Assembly (NCBI GenBank): GCA_024516155.1
Contig: JAJJXM010000001.1
Coordinates: 1,054,001 to 1,118,000, forward strand
DNA from: Pyronema omphalodes
Taxonomy: Eukaryota; Ascomycota; Pezizomycetes; Pezizales; Pyronemataceae
DNA: 64,000 nucleotides
Direction: 5' to 3'
A model generated the notes under the pieces. The model made no database searches. It was not told the DNA's origin and saw only the letters and a program-made list of their open reading frames with translations. Shown piece after piece: positions 12,362 through 23,533 of this stretch. Positions within the stretch are counted from its first letter, which is position 1, and every line of letters begins with the position of its first letter. The translations under genes and the position numbers were made by a program.

Positions 12362-13335
12362 ATGTCCGGAAAGCAAGAAGTTCAGGAGGTCGTTGAGGAG
12401 GTTGCCGCTCCCAAGAACGCTGCCCTCTCGGGAGTCCGTTCTTTCGTCGCCGGAGGAGTTGGAGGTGTCTGCGCAGTTCTCACTGGACACCCCTTTGACC
12501 TTGTTAAGGTCCGTCTACAGACCGCGGAAGCCGGAGTTTACAAGGGAGCTTTGGATGTCGTTCGCCAGACCATTGCCCGCGAGGGACCTATTAGGGTATG
12601 TTACCCCATGAAAACCCCCTTCTTCGACGCGGTTATTAACTTTATTAGGGTCTCTACGCCGGAGTCTCTGCCCCTCTCTATGGAGTCACCCCCATGTTCG
12701 CCGTCTCCTTCTGGGGATACGATGTCGGAAAGCAGCTCGTCCGCAAGTTCTCCACCGTCGACGAGAAGACCGGATTCTCTATCGCCCAGATCTCCGCCGC
12801 CGGTTTCTTCTCCGCCATTCCCATGACTCTCATTACCGCCCCCTTCGAGCGTATCAAGATCATGCTCCAGCTTCAGGGACAGCAGAAGGGTCCCCCAAAG
12901 TACACTTCTTCCTGGGACGTCGCTAGACAGCTCTACAAGACTGGAGGAATCCAGAACGTCTTCCGTGGTGCCGGAGCTACCTTGGCCCGTGACGGTCCCG
13001 GTTCCGCCGCTTACTTCGCTACTTACGAGTACTTGAAGCGTAGACTTTCCCCTGAGGATGGTAAGCTCTCTTTGGGAGCTATTTCCTTCGCCGGAGGAGC
13101 TGCCGGAGTTTCCATGTGGGTCTTGGTCTTCCCTGTCGACACTGTCAAGTCCAGACTACAGGGAGCTACCGAGGCTACTAGCGTTGGAAAGGTTATCAAG
13201 GACATCTACGCCAAGGGAGGAATCAAGGGATTCTTCCCTGGAGTTGGACCTGCGATGTTGAGAAGTTTCCCTGCGAACGCGGCGACGTTCGTTGGTTTGG
13301 AGTTGACCTACAAGGCTTGGGACAGAGTCTTTTAA
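12362..13335 (+). CDS. CRC1: Mitochondrial carnitine/acylcarnitine carrier
   Basis: Exons 12362-12595 and 12649-13335 (918 nt with stop, 306 aa, normal for the family); the 53-nt intron runs GTATGT...TTAG. Three tandem mitochondrial-carrier repeats are visible, each with its signature: PFDLVKVRLQ in repeat 1, PFERIKIMLQ in repeat 2 and PVDTVKSRLQ in repeat 3. The block GLYAGVSAPLYGVTPMFAV followed by SFWGYDVGK, and RIKIMLQLQGQQ, match the carnitine/acylcarnitine subgroup (yeast Crc1, Aspergillus AcuH, human CAC). The role in that family is exchange of acylcarnitine and acetylcarnitine for carnitine across the inner membrane, for beta-oxidation and acetate or fatty acid use. Codon use is strongly biased (GTC, CTC, GGA, AAG), which suggests high expression. 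Carrier family is certain; the substrate subgroup is very likely. Confidence 0.9.
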
Positions 13336-14082
13336 ATGATTTGTTCTTCTTCTTCTTGTTCTTCTTCTGTAACGTGTATCTGCTTCTGCTTTTTCTTGCG
13401 GTGTTTAGATGGCGATTTGGGGTTCTGGGATTTTCCTTTGTATTCTGCGGGTCTCTTTTCTGTACAATGTATTTTACTGGTTTTATATGGCGTACCATAT
13501 ACCCACCATTTTTTGTCGTATTAAATCAAAAGCATATAGACTTTTTGAAAGACAAAAATATGTTTCCTTAAAGTCTTAAGATCTTCTATTATTGATCGAG
13601 ATCGACATAACTCGCGTGCCCCGTTCACTCGGTAACGGTCGGAATACAGGAATTCCGGAACCATGCACAGCGCGTTCAACTCGTACATGAAAATCGTCGA
13701 AATCTGGAGATAAATGAAAACACAATCTATGTAGGAAACCAAACCAAGGGACCCGGAATTTGATTTCGCCGGATAAGGATTTAACAGTATCTTGAAGCCC
13801 AAGAGTCTTGCAACACGCCCGAGGCCAGAAATCTTCACATGTCCATCCATCACACCCCCTCTCCATCCTACACCCATCCAATCATATACCACGCTGTATG
13901 TACACACATAGCGACCGCGAACCATATCAAACAGTCACCAGCAATCCCTCTTCCTCCACTCATCTTCTTCATAGGGCTGACATAACACATAACATCCCTA
14001 CCCTGAGGCTACAATCTTATTGGCCTTCAGCTATAAGTAAAATTGTCTATGGTTGATTACAGCAAACCTGCTAGTGTCCACA
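13336..14082. other. 3' region of the carrier gene and spacer
   Basis: A T-rich 3' untranslated region follows the stop codon. The remainder, up to the tRNA, contains overlapping short frames on both strands without coding signature. I see no gene. Confidence 0.5.
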
Positions 14083-14166
14083 CCCTCTGTGGTGTAGTTG
14101 GTATCACACCGGACTGTAATATTTGCTGCCATCCGTTGGTCACCGGTTCGACTCCGGTCGGAGGGA
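14083..14166 (+). tRNA. tRNA-Tyr (GTA), 11-nt intron, copy 1
   Basis: The 84-nt gene folds as a tRNA. Acceptor CCCTCTG pairs with CGGAGGG, with discriminator A. D-arm TGGTGTAGTTGGTATCAC and T-arm ACCGG-TTCGACT-CCGGT are standard. The anticodon loop reads C-T-GTA-A (anticodon 14116-14118), interrupted after position 37 by 11 nt (14120-14130); it continues with A and stem TCCG. The first pair C1-G72 is the identity element of eukaryotic tRNA-Tyr, and tRNA-Tyr genes in eukaryotes normally carry an intron at this point. A T6 run just downstream is the Pol III terminator. The gene is identical to the copies at 19165 and 47896. Confidence 0.93.
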
Positions 14167-16363
14167 CTTTCTTTTTTCCATTGATATGGAGGGATTTTTG
14201 GCGTTGGATTTTTGCTGTTCACCCCGTCTTGATTGCGGTGTTGACTGTTGTGTAGGCCGTGGACGAGGTTGAGGATAAGGTTGAATTCGAGGTGCAATCC
14301 GTTAGATCTGAACTCGGCTACTTACATAGGCATGTTCGAAGCATCAACGTTTTTTTATCTTCCTCCGAATACTTACAACTTGGGTATAACGACTCTACAT
14401 CTACATTCTATGTTTTTGAACATATACCCCTCTTCTTATCCTCCCTACCCCCGCCCCCCAGTAGTTCATTAAATCCTTTTTCTTCTGTCACTTCTTTCGC
14501 TTATACCTTCACTTTCCTCACCATATAGCTCTCTGCCTTGTAGTCTGTCAATCGATACTGTCACCAACTTGGCACGGGTAACTTCAGCCTCCGGCTTCCA
14601 TCGCGGATATCATATGGTGTTCACGAGTTTTGCCTTGAGGTCTGGCGCCAAGTCGCCAAGATGAACTTTGGTGTCGTTGGTTGCAGCCTTGCAGGCGTCG
14701 GATTAGCTTTTTCAGCTGGATGCTGAACGATCGTCGATGGATGGTTGCAGGAGTAGCAAATGCTTGGTGCTTGACGAGTGGTGGATGGATGTTGGATGCT
14801 GGATTCTGGATTTAAGAGACGCGATATGATATGGAAGAGCTGCTCACTCGTATATGCATGCAATTATGTATGAAACCATTCAACACCCGTACTAAGGATT
14901 GGAAGGGGTTGAGATTTGGTAAGGAGTAAGGAATTTAAAATACGGAATAAGGAATTTGAGACGGTGTAAATCTTTCTTGTAGTTGTACTCTGTGTTTATA
15001 GTACATTACAACATAACTTTGTATATGTGTATGTATACCTGGTGGTTGGTTGGTTGGTTTGGGAATAAATGTCTTTGATTCTTCTTGATTCTCTCTTTAC
15101 AGTTTAATGATTCATCAGTACGAGGAGTTAATTACTACTTAACTATAGCTGCCTGCTCTGATGGTTATGGACGACTCGGCCTTAGAAGTTCAGCTCTCGG
15201 ATCCTGTAGTTCATGACGGCTTTCTAGATCTTTTCAACTTCGGAGTATTCGGCCTTCGGCGCCTTCGGCGCCTTCGGCGCCTTCAGAGCCTGCGCCGACG
15301 TACTACAACTAAGCTACGGATACATGAGAAGTTCTTTGATGCTTTATAAAGTAACCGAATACATACACAAGGCCAGACCAAACCGGCCTATTCGGAGTAG
15401 CGGAATTGGCGGGGTATGGGGCCGTTGAATAGATACATCTTTCGTATAATACACAGAGATGAGATTGTTGCCAACTCCCATTACTTTATGAACTTTGTAT
15501 GTATGTAGACTTTTGGTTCTTGAAGAGAAAAAAAAAACAGAAAACGCCTCGCAGATACTGGCAAGCGTGGCTGGAAATTGACAGGAAGCGCAAGGCATCA
15601 GGTATCCATTATTGCCCTTTTTATGCAGCCTTCTTTTTTAGTCAACTTGGACTATGTATGTACAGTTTACAGCTGCAGCCTGCCGAAACCCGCAGAGCTG
15701 CAGATGGAGATGCTTAGCTAGCGCTACAATTTTGTCCCGATTTGGGGTTAGGGTAATTGGTTTACATGGTTGCCTGATTGATGTTTCAGTTGTTTTTGTT
15801 GTATTCGTTGGTTTTATTGGATTGCAGACTCTGCAGACTTTGCAGGCGTTGAGAGCTCTGGTTTTCTGCTGAAGAACTTACTCGGTTGGGTTGAGAACAG
15901 CGTGAGATGAAATGGTGATGAACTTGAATTGGACTCCTATTAGTCTCTGCAAACTTTGTTACGAACCGATAAGGCGGCTCTCCTCCGAGTGGTACATACA
16001 TAGCTACGATGGGATGATACATCGGTGCAACCAAGCTGTAGAGGCACAATATGCAACCTATGATACACAACACACGACCGTGGGAATGCTGGAACTCTGC
16101 TGGCCATCCAATGCGTAATGCAGTTGCGGGGAGTCTCCGGTTCGCAGGCAGGCCACTGTTAGCTGCAACTTAATCTACGCCGGTGAACCTTCAGCTGAAC
16201 AATTCCCATCTTATCCACAAGGGAATTTATATATCCCAGCCCCACAGCTGCGGCACAAAAAAATATATTGTTGCCATCGCCCTGAAATATAATTTTCGAG
16301 GGAACAAAATTCCAATTCTTCAACTCTGTCTACACGATACGATACAAGGAAATAAACATCATC
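14167..16363. other. Spacer with 9-bp repeats
   Basis: This stretch holds short tandem 9-bp repeats at 15250-15285 (CCTTCGGCG units, about four) and a looser set at 15825-15855 (GCAGACTCT-like). Short open frames around them translate to RRL or LQT triplet repeats and are explained by the 9-bp period. A TTTATATAT element at about 16225-16235 lies about 130 bp before the next gene. No supportable gene. Confidence 0.5.
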
Positions 16364-18804
16364 ATGGCCTCTCAGGCCAATAATATTTCGATTTCTCGGT
16401 TAGTTCTACAGTATAACGAAAATTGGAATCTTAACGTTCTTACGAAGTTTACAGCAGCGTCAGTTCTGTTTCTGAAATCTCGGGCTCAACAGCACCACAG
16501 CAAATTGATATCAATACCCCGCAGCCTGACCAGAACGAAAAAAGTGCTCGAACACACATCAACAATGCTTCTAGCGGCGACGATACCGAACGCCTAAATG
16601 GGGGCACAACCGTATCCAATCGAACCCCCGAGATGATTCAAAAGCAGCTTAAGAAGTCCACCATGAAATTAATGTCTCGGTTCATCATCGATATAGTTTT
16701 ATGGACGAGTTTTATCTTGGCGGTTGTTTACACAGAACATCTTGGGAGCTTGTCAAGAGTCAAGAAACATCTTTTCAATGCTGTGGGAGTTGGATTACCT
16801 TTGATGTTGGGTTTGAACTATAACTCCTCCTTCCAAGCTATGGCGGGAATTATGAGGTGGAGGATTTTGGCAAGTGCGAAGTTTACGTTGAAGGAGGTTT
16901 GTGATTGATTTCTCATGTTGCTGATGCCTTGTGAGGAGAGGGGTGTTTAGTGATCAAATGAAGGATGAAGTGGCAATAATGGCTGACGATTAGTGATGCT
17001 TACAGGTGGATCTTATCTTGAGTTTGGATAGCTTTTTGACGGTTTTTAAATTGGGACGTCTTTGGTGGACGGAATGTGTGAACAAATCTGGTGCGAATAG
17101 GAAGGCGGTTTACTTCGGAAGAGCGCTGGCTTGTATTGCTTGGGTTGTTCTGACGCTGGTAAGTAATCTCCTTATAGATAGGGCTGGAGTAATGCGGGGT
17201 ATTGATAATCCGGCATAGGGTTCGCAAATCGGTGTCGGTCTGCTCGGATTAACCTACGATTTCAATAGTGATGGTGTTGATGCTTTGTTATTGGAGAATG
17301 GCCCGATTACGATCACGAACTTGACTACATTTTCGATGAAGGACGATGTTAATACCAATGAGGACCAGTACCGTGCGCATCAGTATGGAGATCGTATGTC
17401 TTTTTTCCTTCTGAATCACTCGGACTTTTCTAGACCTAGGCTGATATTCTACAGTTTCGGATCAGATCGTGCAAAGCAGGAACATTACTGCCCTCTCTCA
17501 GAATTTCGACGAAGAACCATTGTACGGAGTCAACCTCACAATTTACTCGGTAGATGGAACGAGGAATTGGGTTTACAGGGTGCGTACACTGATACACGAT
17601 GAAACTTGGTCCGACGTTACCCTAACAAGCGTCTTCTGTAGTTCCGAGACTGGTCCGGTGAATCATCAAACAACATTCGACAATACGCCGTAGCGACTAC
17701 ACGATACGTTACCGTCAGTACGAATTGTTCAATCCACACCTACAGCAGCTATAGAGAGCTTGCAAGCTCCAACACGCTCTTGAACTGGACCAAAATTGAA
17801 CAGGATGTCAGTTTTCCTACCTTCTACATGAATTCATCATATTTTTATGATATGATATAGTTTTTTCTAATTCTCATTCTAGAATATTTCCGTCGACTCG
17901 GCTACCTTCGTAAACTTCGATGTAGACCCCGCAAAAAGCTCATGTGGTGCCCGCTGTGCCCGTATCGGAGGTGTATCAACGGACTGGGCTGAAACTCAAT
18001 GGAATACGACAGAATGCGATATCCACGTCTCAACGGTCTTGAATACCGGCGGGAACACCTACTATGATATGGATGATAAGATGGCACGAATTGCAGCAGG
18101 ATCTATAGCCATGGATGGAATTCCCAGAAAGACATCCAGTGTCTCAACTGGCGATATCTCACTTAACGTAGCTCAGTTTGCTCGCTACAATAACCGAACA
18201 TCCTGGGGTGGAGATTTCATCGATTCCAATGAAGTCGAGAGAAGGGTTGGAAGATTTGCTGCCGGAAGTATTGCGATGTTAGACTTTTATGGACGGCCAC
18301 ACAACGAACTTATTGAAGGGAAGAAGGTTTTAGTCGGTGTGAAACTTACTGCAAAGCGACCTCATCTGGTATGTTACTCCGATATTCTCGCTAAAGATTC
18401 CCGATCTGACAAATACCGAAATTGATATAGTGGATTGTGATGGGTCTACTAGCCGGCGTTCACTTGGCGCTTATCCCCATTGTTTTGTTCATTGGTAATG
18501 GGGTCCCCTCAACTGATGGGTCGCATCTTTCGACGGCCTTATTATTGAAACGTAATATATTACCTTCCCCTCTTTTTACCTTATCATCACTAATTCTTGT
18601 TTTTTTCTTTCTCAAACAGCCGTTATTCTCGCAGCAGAAGCTGACATTAGAGATATGGAAAATGACAATAATGATGTATCGGCTTTGCGAGCAAAGGATT
18701 ATCATCGTCAAGTTGAATACAGGATAGAATACGACAGTCAAAATGGTGGTGATAGGTTCAAGCTGAAACTTTGCCCGAGGCCTGCAGGAGAGTCACAACG
18801 ATAA
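16364..18804 (+). CDS. Unknown fungal multi-pass membrane protein with glycosylated ectodomain
   Basis: Nine exons: 16364-16398, 16455-16896, 17006-17158, 17219-17393, 17455-17579, 17642-17806, 17883-18368, 18431-18551, 18620-18804 (1887 nt, 628 aa). All eight introns are short with consensus ends and keep frame. The exon 2 acceptor could also be 3 or 9 nt later. The N terminus is polar (about 85 residues, Ser/Thr/Gln-rich). Hydrophobic helices lie near 88-108, 120-138 and 198-222. A large non-cytosolic domain (about 225-525) contains many N-X-S/T sites and a few cysteines (SSCGARCARIGG). A last helix follows near 527-550, and then a charged cytosolic tail ending in Arg. I recognise no named domain. 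Splicing and codon structure make a real gene very likely; the function is unknown. It lies between two identical tRNA-Tyr genes. Confidence 0.82.
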
Positions 18805-19164
18805 TTGGCGCGGGGATAGGTCTGAATCTGACAGTTGTACATGAATCATGCATTAAGTTGATATCACATGCTTTTTTTATGATTTGTTTTTTTTTCTTTC
18901 TTTTTTCCTTGGGAGGCGTTTGTTTGGCGAGCATATAATTGGAAAATGGTGTTGTTTATTGAAATTGTAACTAGGCTGCTGACTTAGTTGTATTCTTGTA
19001 TTAACTGTATGATTTTATTGTATCATGACATGTAGTAATGATGTCTGTAAGGAGCGATATTTAATAATAACACGGGTCGAATGAAGTATGAGTGAGATGG
19101 AACGGCTTGAGCACTGTAATTAAATTTGATTGTAAGCTGTAGCCGCGTTTGCCCAATGTCCACA
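18805..19164. other. 3' untranslated region and spacer before tRNA-Tyr copy 2
   Basis: T-rich 3' sequence follows the membrane-protein gene. No other feature is visible before the tRNA. Confidence 0.5.
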
Positions 19165-19248
19165 CCCTCTGTGGTGTAGTTGGTATCACACCGGACTGTA
19201 ATATTTGCTGCCATCCGTTGGTCACCGGTTCGACTCCGGTCGGAGGGA
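19165..19248 (+). tRNA. tRNA-Tyr (GTA), 11-nt intron, copy 2
   Basis: Identical over all 84 nt, including the 11-nt intron, to the copies at 14083 and 47896. The eight bases directly upstream (TGTCCACA) are also shared. A T6 run follows within ten bases as a Pol III terminator. Confidence 0.93.
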
Positions 19249-20698
19249 CAATCTTTTTTCTCCGAGATCTACCACCATTTCTATCCCGTGTTATGCCACT
19301 TCAGCACTCGATCTTCGGGCCGCAAGCCTACGGCGCTTGGCCCGTGATTCTTCAATTAGGTCAAGATTAGCCAACCCCGCCACAACGCCCGCAATATCCG
19401 GCGCACGGAGTCCTCTCGTCCGCTGCATATCCTTGTTTCAATTCAACATCATCTCACAGCTGATTTTGTGTTCGCCACGTTTAGTCTCTCAGTTTCTAAC
19501 CCATTTTTTTAATGATTCGCAAGGCTATGCCAAAAGTACTTCAACGTTATTTCGGGATATTTTGCTGTGGCAAGGACCCTGCCTGGAATTTTTGCGGGGT
19601 TAAGGTTCGGGAGATCGCAGTTAGAAGGATTCGGATATGGTTCGATGTTGGAGTCATACCTTGGGATTTTGTCGGATCAGGGTTGTGGAGCGGTGGTGGT
19701 GCCAGAATGGTGGGCTGGTGAACCGAAAAGGTGTGTGATGGCAGCGATGGCAACAATACTTCTAGCCTGATGGAGGAGTGATGACAGCGATGGCAGTAAT
19801 ACTCTAACCGGATTAGGTAATGACGGACAGCTCGGCGTAACGATAGATTTTGCCAGAATTGTTAGCGTTATGGAATTGCATGGCGTTATTCGTTAGTCTT
19901 TTTTTGAACGTAACGTTTATCGAAAACGTTACGGCGGGTATTAGTATGACCTGATTTCCGTGACAGACACAGCTCCCAGCATTGCTAAAAAAATTATCTT
20001 GTGACTCAACCAACCCTCGAAAGCAGAAGAGCTTTTAAAATAAAATTTCTACCACTTGCGGACCGGATTATCAACAACTTCTTCTTCTTCTTTTATTCTT
20101 CCGGATCTTCTCTGCAAAGCTCGACAGCTCGACAGCTCAGCAAGCTTCTACATAACAGCATACCAGCTCGTCACCACACACAACGTCAAAGCCCTAACTG
20201 CTAACTCCAGTTCCGCGCGCCGCTTCCCAATCTCCACCTCGTCCTCCACCTCGTCAACAAAACAACACTTCGACTGCCCTCCCTCCTCGCTAGAACTCTC
20301 GGCGCATATATTGTGCAGTTATTCCAATCAAAATAAATTGCACATCATCTATAACAACATCCATTATTATCCTGCTTGTGGCGGTTACAGACTACATACG
20401 AATCTGCAACATTCCAATTATCCCAGCAGCAGCACCTTGAACTCCTCTTTATCTTGGATTCTGCCTGAAAGAGAACGCGTTACACCAACAGACATTTTAA
20501 AAACGGAGTTTCGTAAAGCGCCGACAACATCTAAGAGGTATAGATAATCGTACCATTTCGACTCCACCTTATTACCACGAGGACAATCCACATCTCAATT
20601 TAATAATAAGAGCCCGAAGCAAGCTTCCTCCTCTCAGTCTACCTACCCGAGCAGTACCATAGTTACTCCAAGTCAGCAATTCGACCAAACTATTGCAT
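19249..20698. other. Spacer and long leader of the histidine phosphatase gene
   Basis: The last 650 bp before the ATG at 20699 are rich in C, A and T, typical of a fungal promoter and leader. They contain an open frame (20056-20547) of low-complexity Ser/Thr composition that I judge non-coding. Nothing else is supportable. Confidence 0.45.
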
Positions 20699-22300
20699 AT
20701 GACCGTCCCGACTCCCACTTCAGCTTCTCCTCCTCAACACATCTTTGTTATCCGGCACGGTGCGCGCTTGGACGCCGCAGATAAGACATGGCACCACAGC
20801 TCCGCAACACCTTATGACACCCCATTGACCTACGGAGGATGGAACAGCGCTCGTAACCTTGGAATCCGAATCTCTACCCTTCTCGCTTCAGTACCTTCTA
20901 CCAAGAAGCACCGGCGCATAATCCTCCACACCTCTCCCTTCCAACGCTGCATCCAAACCTCTGTTTCCATTGCTACCGGTTTCGCTCAATACCACCATCA
21001 ACAGGCCGTGGAAGCTCAATACGAGCGTGAGCTTGAACAAGAGAACAAAGCGACTGCTACCACAGCACAGGATGTACCAATTACTCGCTTCACAAAACCC
21101 ACTCTCCGCATTGACGCCTGGCTTGGTGAATGGATGACGGAGGACTACTATACTGAGATTACACCACCACCTGTCTCCCATGTCATGGCCCGCACCTCAA
21201 AAGAGGAATACATGCGTCCTCCCGTCGGTATAACCCCTGGCGCCGTCCGTCGTTCCTCCATGGAAGCCGTCGAAGAAGAGGGGCCTTCAACCTGTGTTAC
21301 CGGCGGGTTTCTACCCCCAACTCCCTCCTACGCTGTTTCTAGCTCCGGCCCGATTCCTCACGGCTTCTATTCCCAAGCTCAAGACTACGTAACTCTTGAC
21401 CATAGCTGGAACAGCACGTTATTGGGCGAGGGTGCAGAATTGGGTGAAGAATGGAGCAGCATGCACAAGCGTTTCCGAGCGGGTTACTCAAAGCTTTTAT
21501 CACACTACAGCGAACCCGCTGGGGAAGCTGCAGCGGAGGATACAGAAGACGTTATAATCCTCGTCTCCCACGGTGCCGGCTGCAATGCCCTTCTGGGCGC
21601 TCTCACCGACAAACCTGTATTACTCGACATTGGCATTTTATCCTTAACCTGGGCATCCCTCAAAACTGCTACTTCTCCCAATGGACCGCATTACTCCATT
21701 AAATTGGCCGCAAACACAGAACATCTCCGTCCAGGATCGTCTGCGTCCATGTCCTCAACCTCTTCTACCAGTTCCTACGGCGGTGCTCCAAGATCTCCCT
21801 ACCTTGCCAGCCGGGCTAGAATCCCAGGCGGAACAGGAGGGTTTGTATTAGCATCCGCCGGTGTTACCAGCGAGACCATGGCGACTCTTAAGACCGGTCG
21901 TTCAGCGTCCAGCGGAACAGGCATGAGGCCAACAGGGCTCTGGTCAATGCCCAGACCAGAGGATAGAGAAAGAACAGTTAATAGATGGGTATCAGAAAGC
22001 GCCGTTGAATCATCACCCACTGAAACTACCCCAACGGAAAGTTTCAAGGACCTATCCCTTGGAAAACCTGCCCAGGAAAAATCAGATGAGGTGGCAAAGG
22101 ATTATTTCGATGGGGTATTTGCAGTTGCTAAAGACCCTGTTGAATTCTCCGGAGCCACTGTAGAAGGTGGTGTTAAAAAGGGAACTGGACTATGGGCTGC
22201 AAGAGCTTGGGGTACCACCACGCAACAACAGGAATGTCCAATGAAGAGACGGTGGACTGTTGGAAGAGAAGGATGGACCGGGGCTGGTACGGATCATTAG
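20699..22300 (+). CDS. Histidine phosphatase (phosphoglycerate mutase-like) family protein
   Basis: Single exon, 533 aa. The start chosen is the first in-frame ATG; the frame is open two codons further up. The catalytic core carries the RHG motif in FVIRHGARLD (His20), the second conserved Arg in TSPFQRCIQTS, and the second catalytic His in ILVSHGAGCNALLGAL (about residue 291). These define the branch-1 histidine phosphatase fold. The core has a long insert (about 100-260), and the C-terminal 200 residues are Ser/Thr/Gly-rich and probably disordered. Related fungal proteins include the phosphoglycerate mutase-like proteins of the yeast Tfc7/YNL108C group, but I cannot assign that role here. 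It is probably a phosphatase acting on a small molecule or protein. Fold is confident; substrate is unknown. Confidence 0.85.
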   Translation: MTVPTPTSASPPQHIFVIRHGARLDAADKTWHHSSATPYDTPLTYGGWNSARNLGIRISTLLASVPSTKKHRRIILHTSPFQRCIQTSVSIATGFAQYHHQQAVEAQYERELEQENKATATTAQDVPITRFTKPTLRIDAWLGEWMTEDYYTEITPPPVSHVMARTSKEEYMRPPVGITPGAVRRSSMEAVEEEGPSTCVTGGFLPPTPSYAVSSSGPIPHGFYSQAQDYVTLDHSWNSTLLGEGAELGEEWSSMHKRFRAGYSKLLSHYSEPAGEAAAEDTEDVIILVSHGAGCNALLGALTDKPVLLDIGILSLTWASLKTATSPNGPHYSIKLAANTEHLRPGSSASMSSTSSTSSYGGAPRSPYLASRARIPGGTGGFVLASAGVTSETMATLKTGRSASSGTGMRPTGLWSMPRPEDRERTVNRWVSESAVESSPTETTPTESFKDLSLGKPAQEKSDEVAKDYFDGVFAVAKDPVEFSGATVEGGVKKGTGLWAARAWGTTTQQQECPMKRRWTVGREGWTGAGTDH

Positions 22301-23533
22301 GGACATAGGGAAACAGATCAATAAGGTGATCAAGAAATACGGAAAAATAATATGGCCGTGGACAATCGGACAATCGGATAATTGGTTAATTGGATAATTG
22401 GGAAATCAACATAAGAGGCGTTTTTAGGGTTTTTATTTTTTTTTTCTTTCTTTTAGGATTTGGTTTGGCGTTTTTTGTTTTCATCTCATTTTCTTTTTTC
22501 TTCTTTTTTTTTTTCCTTTTCTTTTCTTTCTTCTTTTTTTACTGGGGGGACATATGGAGGATTTTTACTGCTCTACTTAGTTTTATTTTTTTTGGCGGCG
22601 GCGGCGGCCCGGGTGGAGTTGGCGGGGGAAGGTGGGGGAAGTGGGGGGATAAGTCGGAACAAGGAATGGAAATGGGATAACAAAATATGACATGACATGT
22701 GATCTGAATTTCTGAATTTCTGAATCTCTGAACATCTGAAATTTTTAAAGAAAACATATGAAGAACTTAAACTTTTCGATATTTTACTTGAGAGTGATGC
22801 TTGAGAGTAGCAGTGACCCCCGAGCGCACAGGGCTCTTGGACAAGACGATACAATATGGATTGTACACACGATGGACACCGGGAAGATGGCTACGCTATT
22901 GAACCTTTTTGTATTTTAGATTTTTCGAGGTCATGTCATAACCTGAGTGAGGGTTGGGAACGTTAATTAGGAAATAAATAAATAAACAAATAAATGATGC
23001 TTGAGAGTTATTCGGCAGTATGGACTACGATTCAGCCTACAGGTAGTAATGTAATATGAATGATGATATGATTGATATAGATGGTAAAGCTTGAAGATTA
23101 AAGCGCTGACATGTGATGATGTGATGGCATATTTGTGATGTGTTTGTGATGCGCTTGGGTTGGGTACATACTACAGGCTGCTTATTCCATGTGATCCGAT
23201 GTGATGTGAATCTGGTTACTGTAGCTGGTTGGTTGGTAGGTTGGGTGTGAGATACTGCTCTGTTACTGGATCACTCGGTTACTCTTTTATGTGTTTATCT
23301 TTGTGAGTTGTAGCTAAGTTACTATCAAGTTAGAATAATCACCCAAGAGACGCAAAATAAAAAACAATAACTTCGACAAGTACAAGCGCTTCCTTATCCT
23401 TGACTCATGATATTCGAATTCGATACCAACTAACAACAAAAAAGCACTGATTAAAAATCTATATACACCGCAACTCCCTTATCCATACCCTATCCAATTC
23501 CCTGATAATTACTCCAGCCAATAGCCACCGCAC
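22301..23533. other. Spacer between convergent genes with a pyrimidine tract
   Basis: Contains a T/C-rich microsatellite at about 22430-22545, a GGC-repeat and G-rich segment at 22592-22650, and short tandem repeats (TCTGAATT-like, 22700-22740). It should carry the 3' ends of the histidine phosphatase and ALG1 genes. No gene seen. Confidence 0.55.

Noticed and set aside
14043..14255. Peptide frames sharing NVHTLCGVVGITPDCN at three places, looking like a conserved peptide family
   Set aside because: The shared peptide is the translation of the three identical tRNA-Tyr genes, not a protein.
19512..20547. Several open frames between tRNA-Tyr copy 2 and the histidine phosphatase gene
   Set aside because: They overlap in different frames and strands with low-complexity composition; best seen as promoter and leader.
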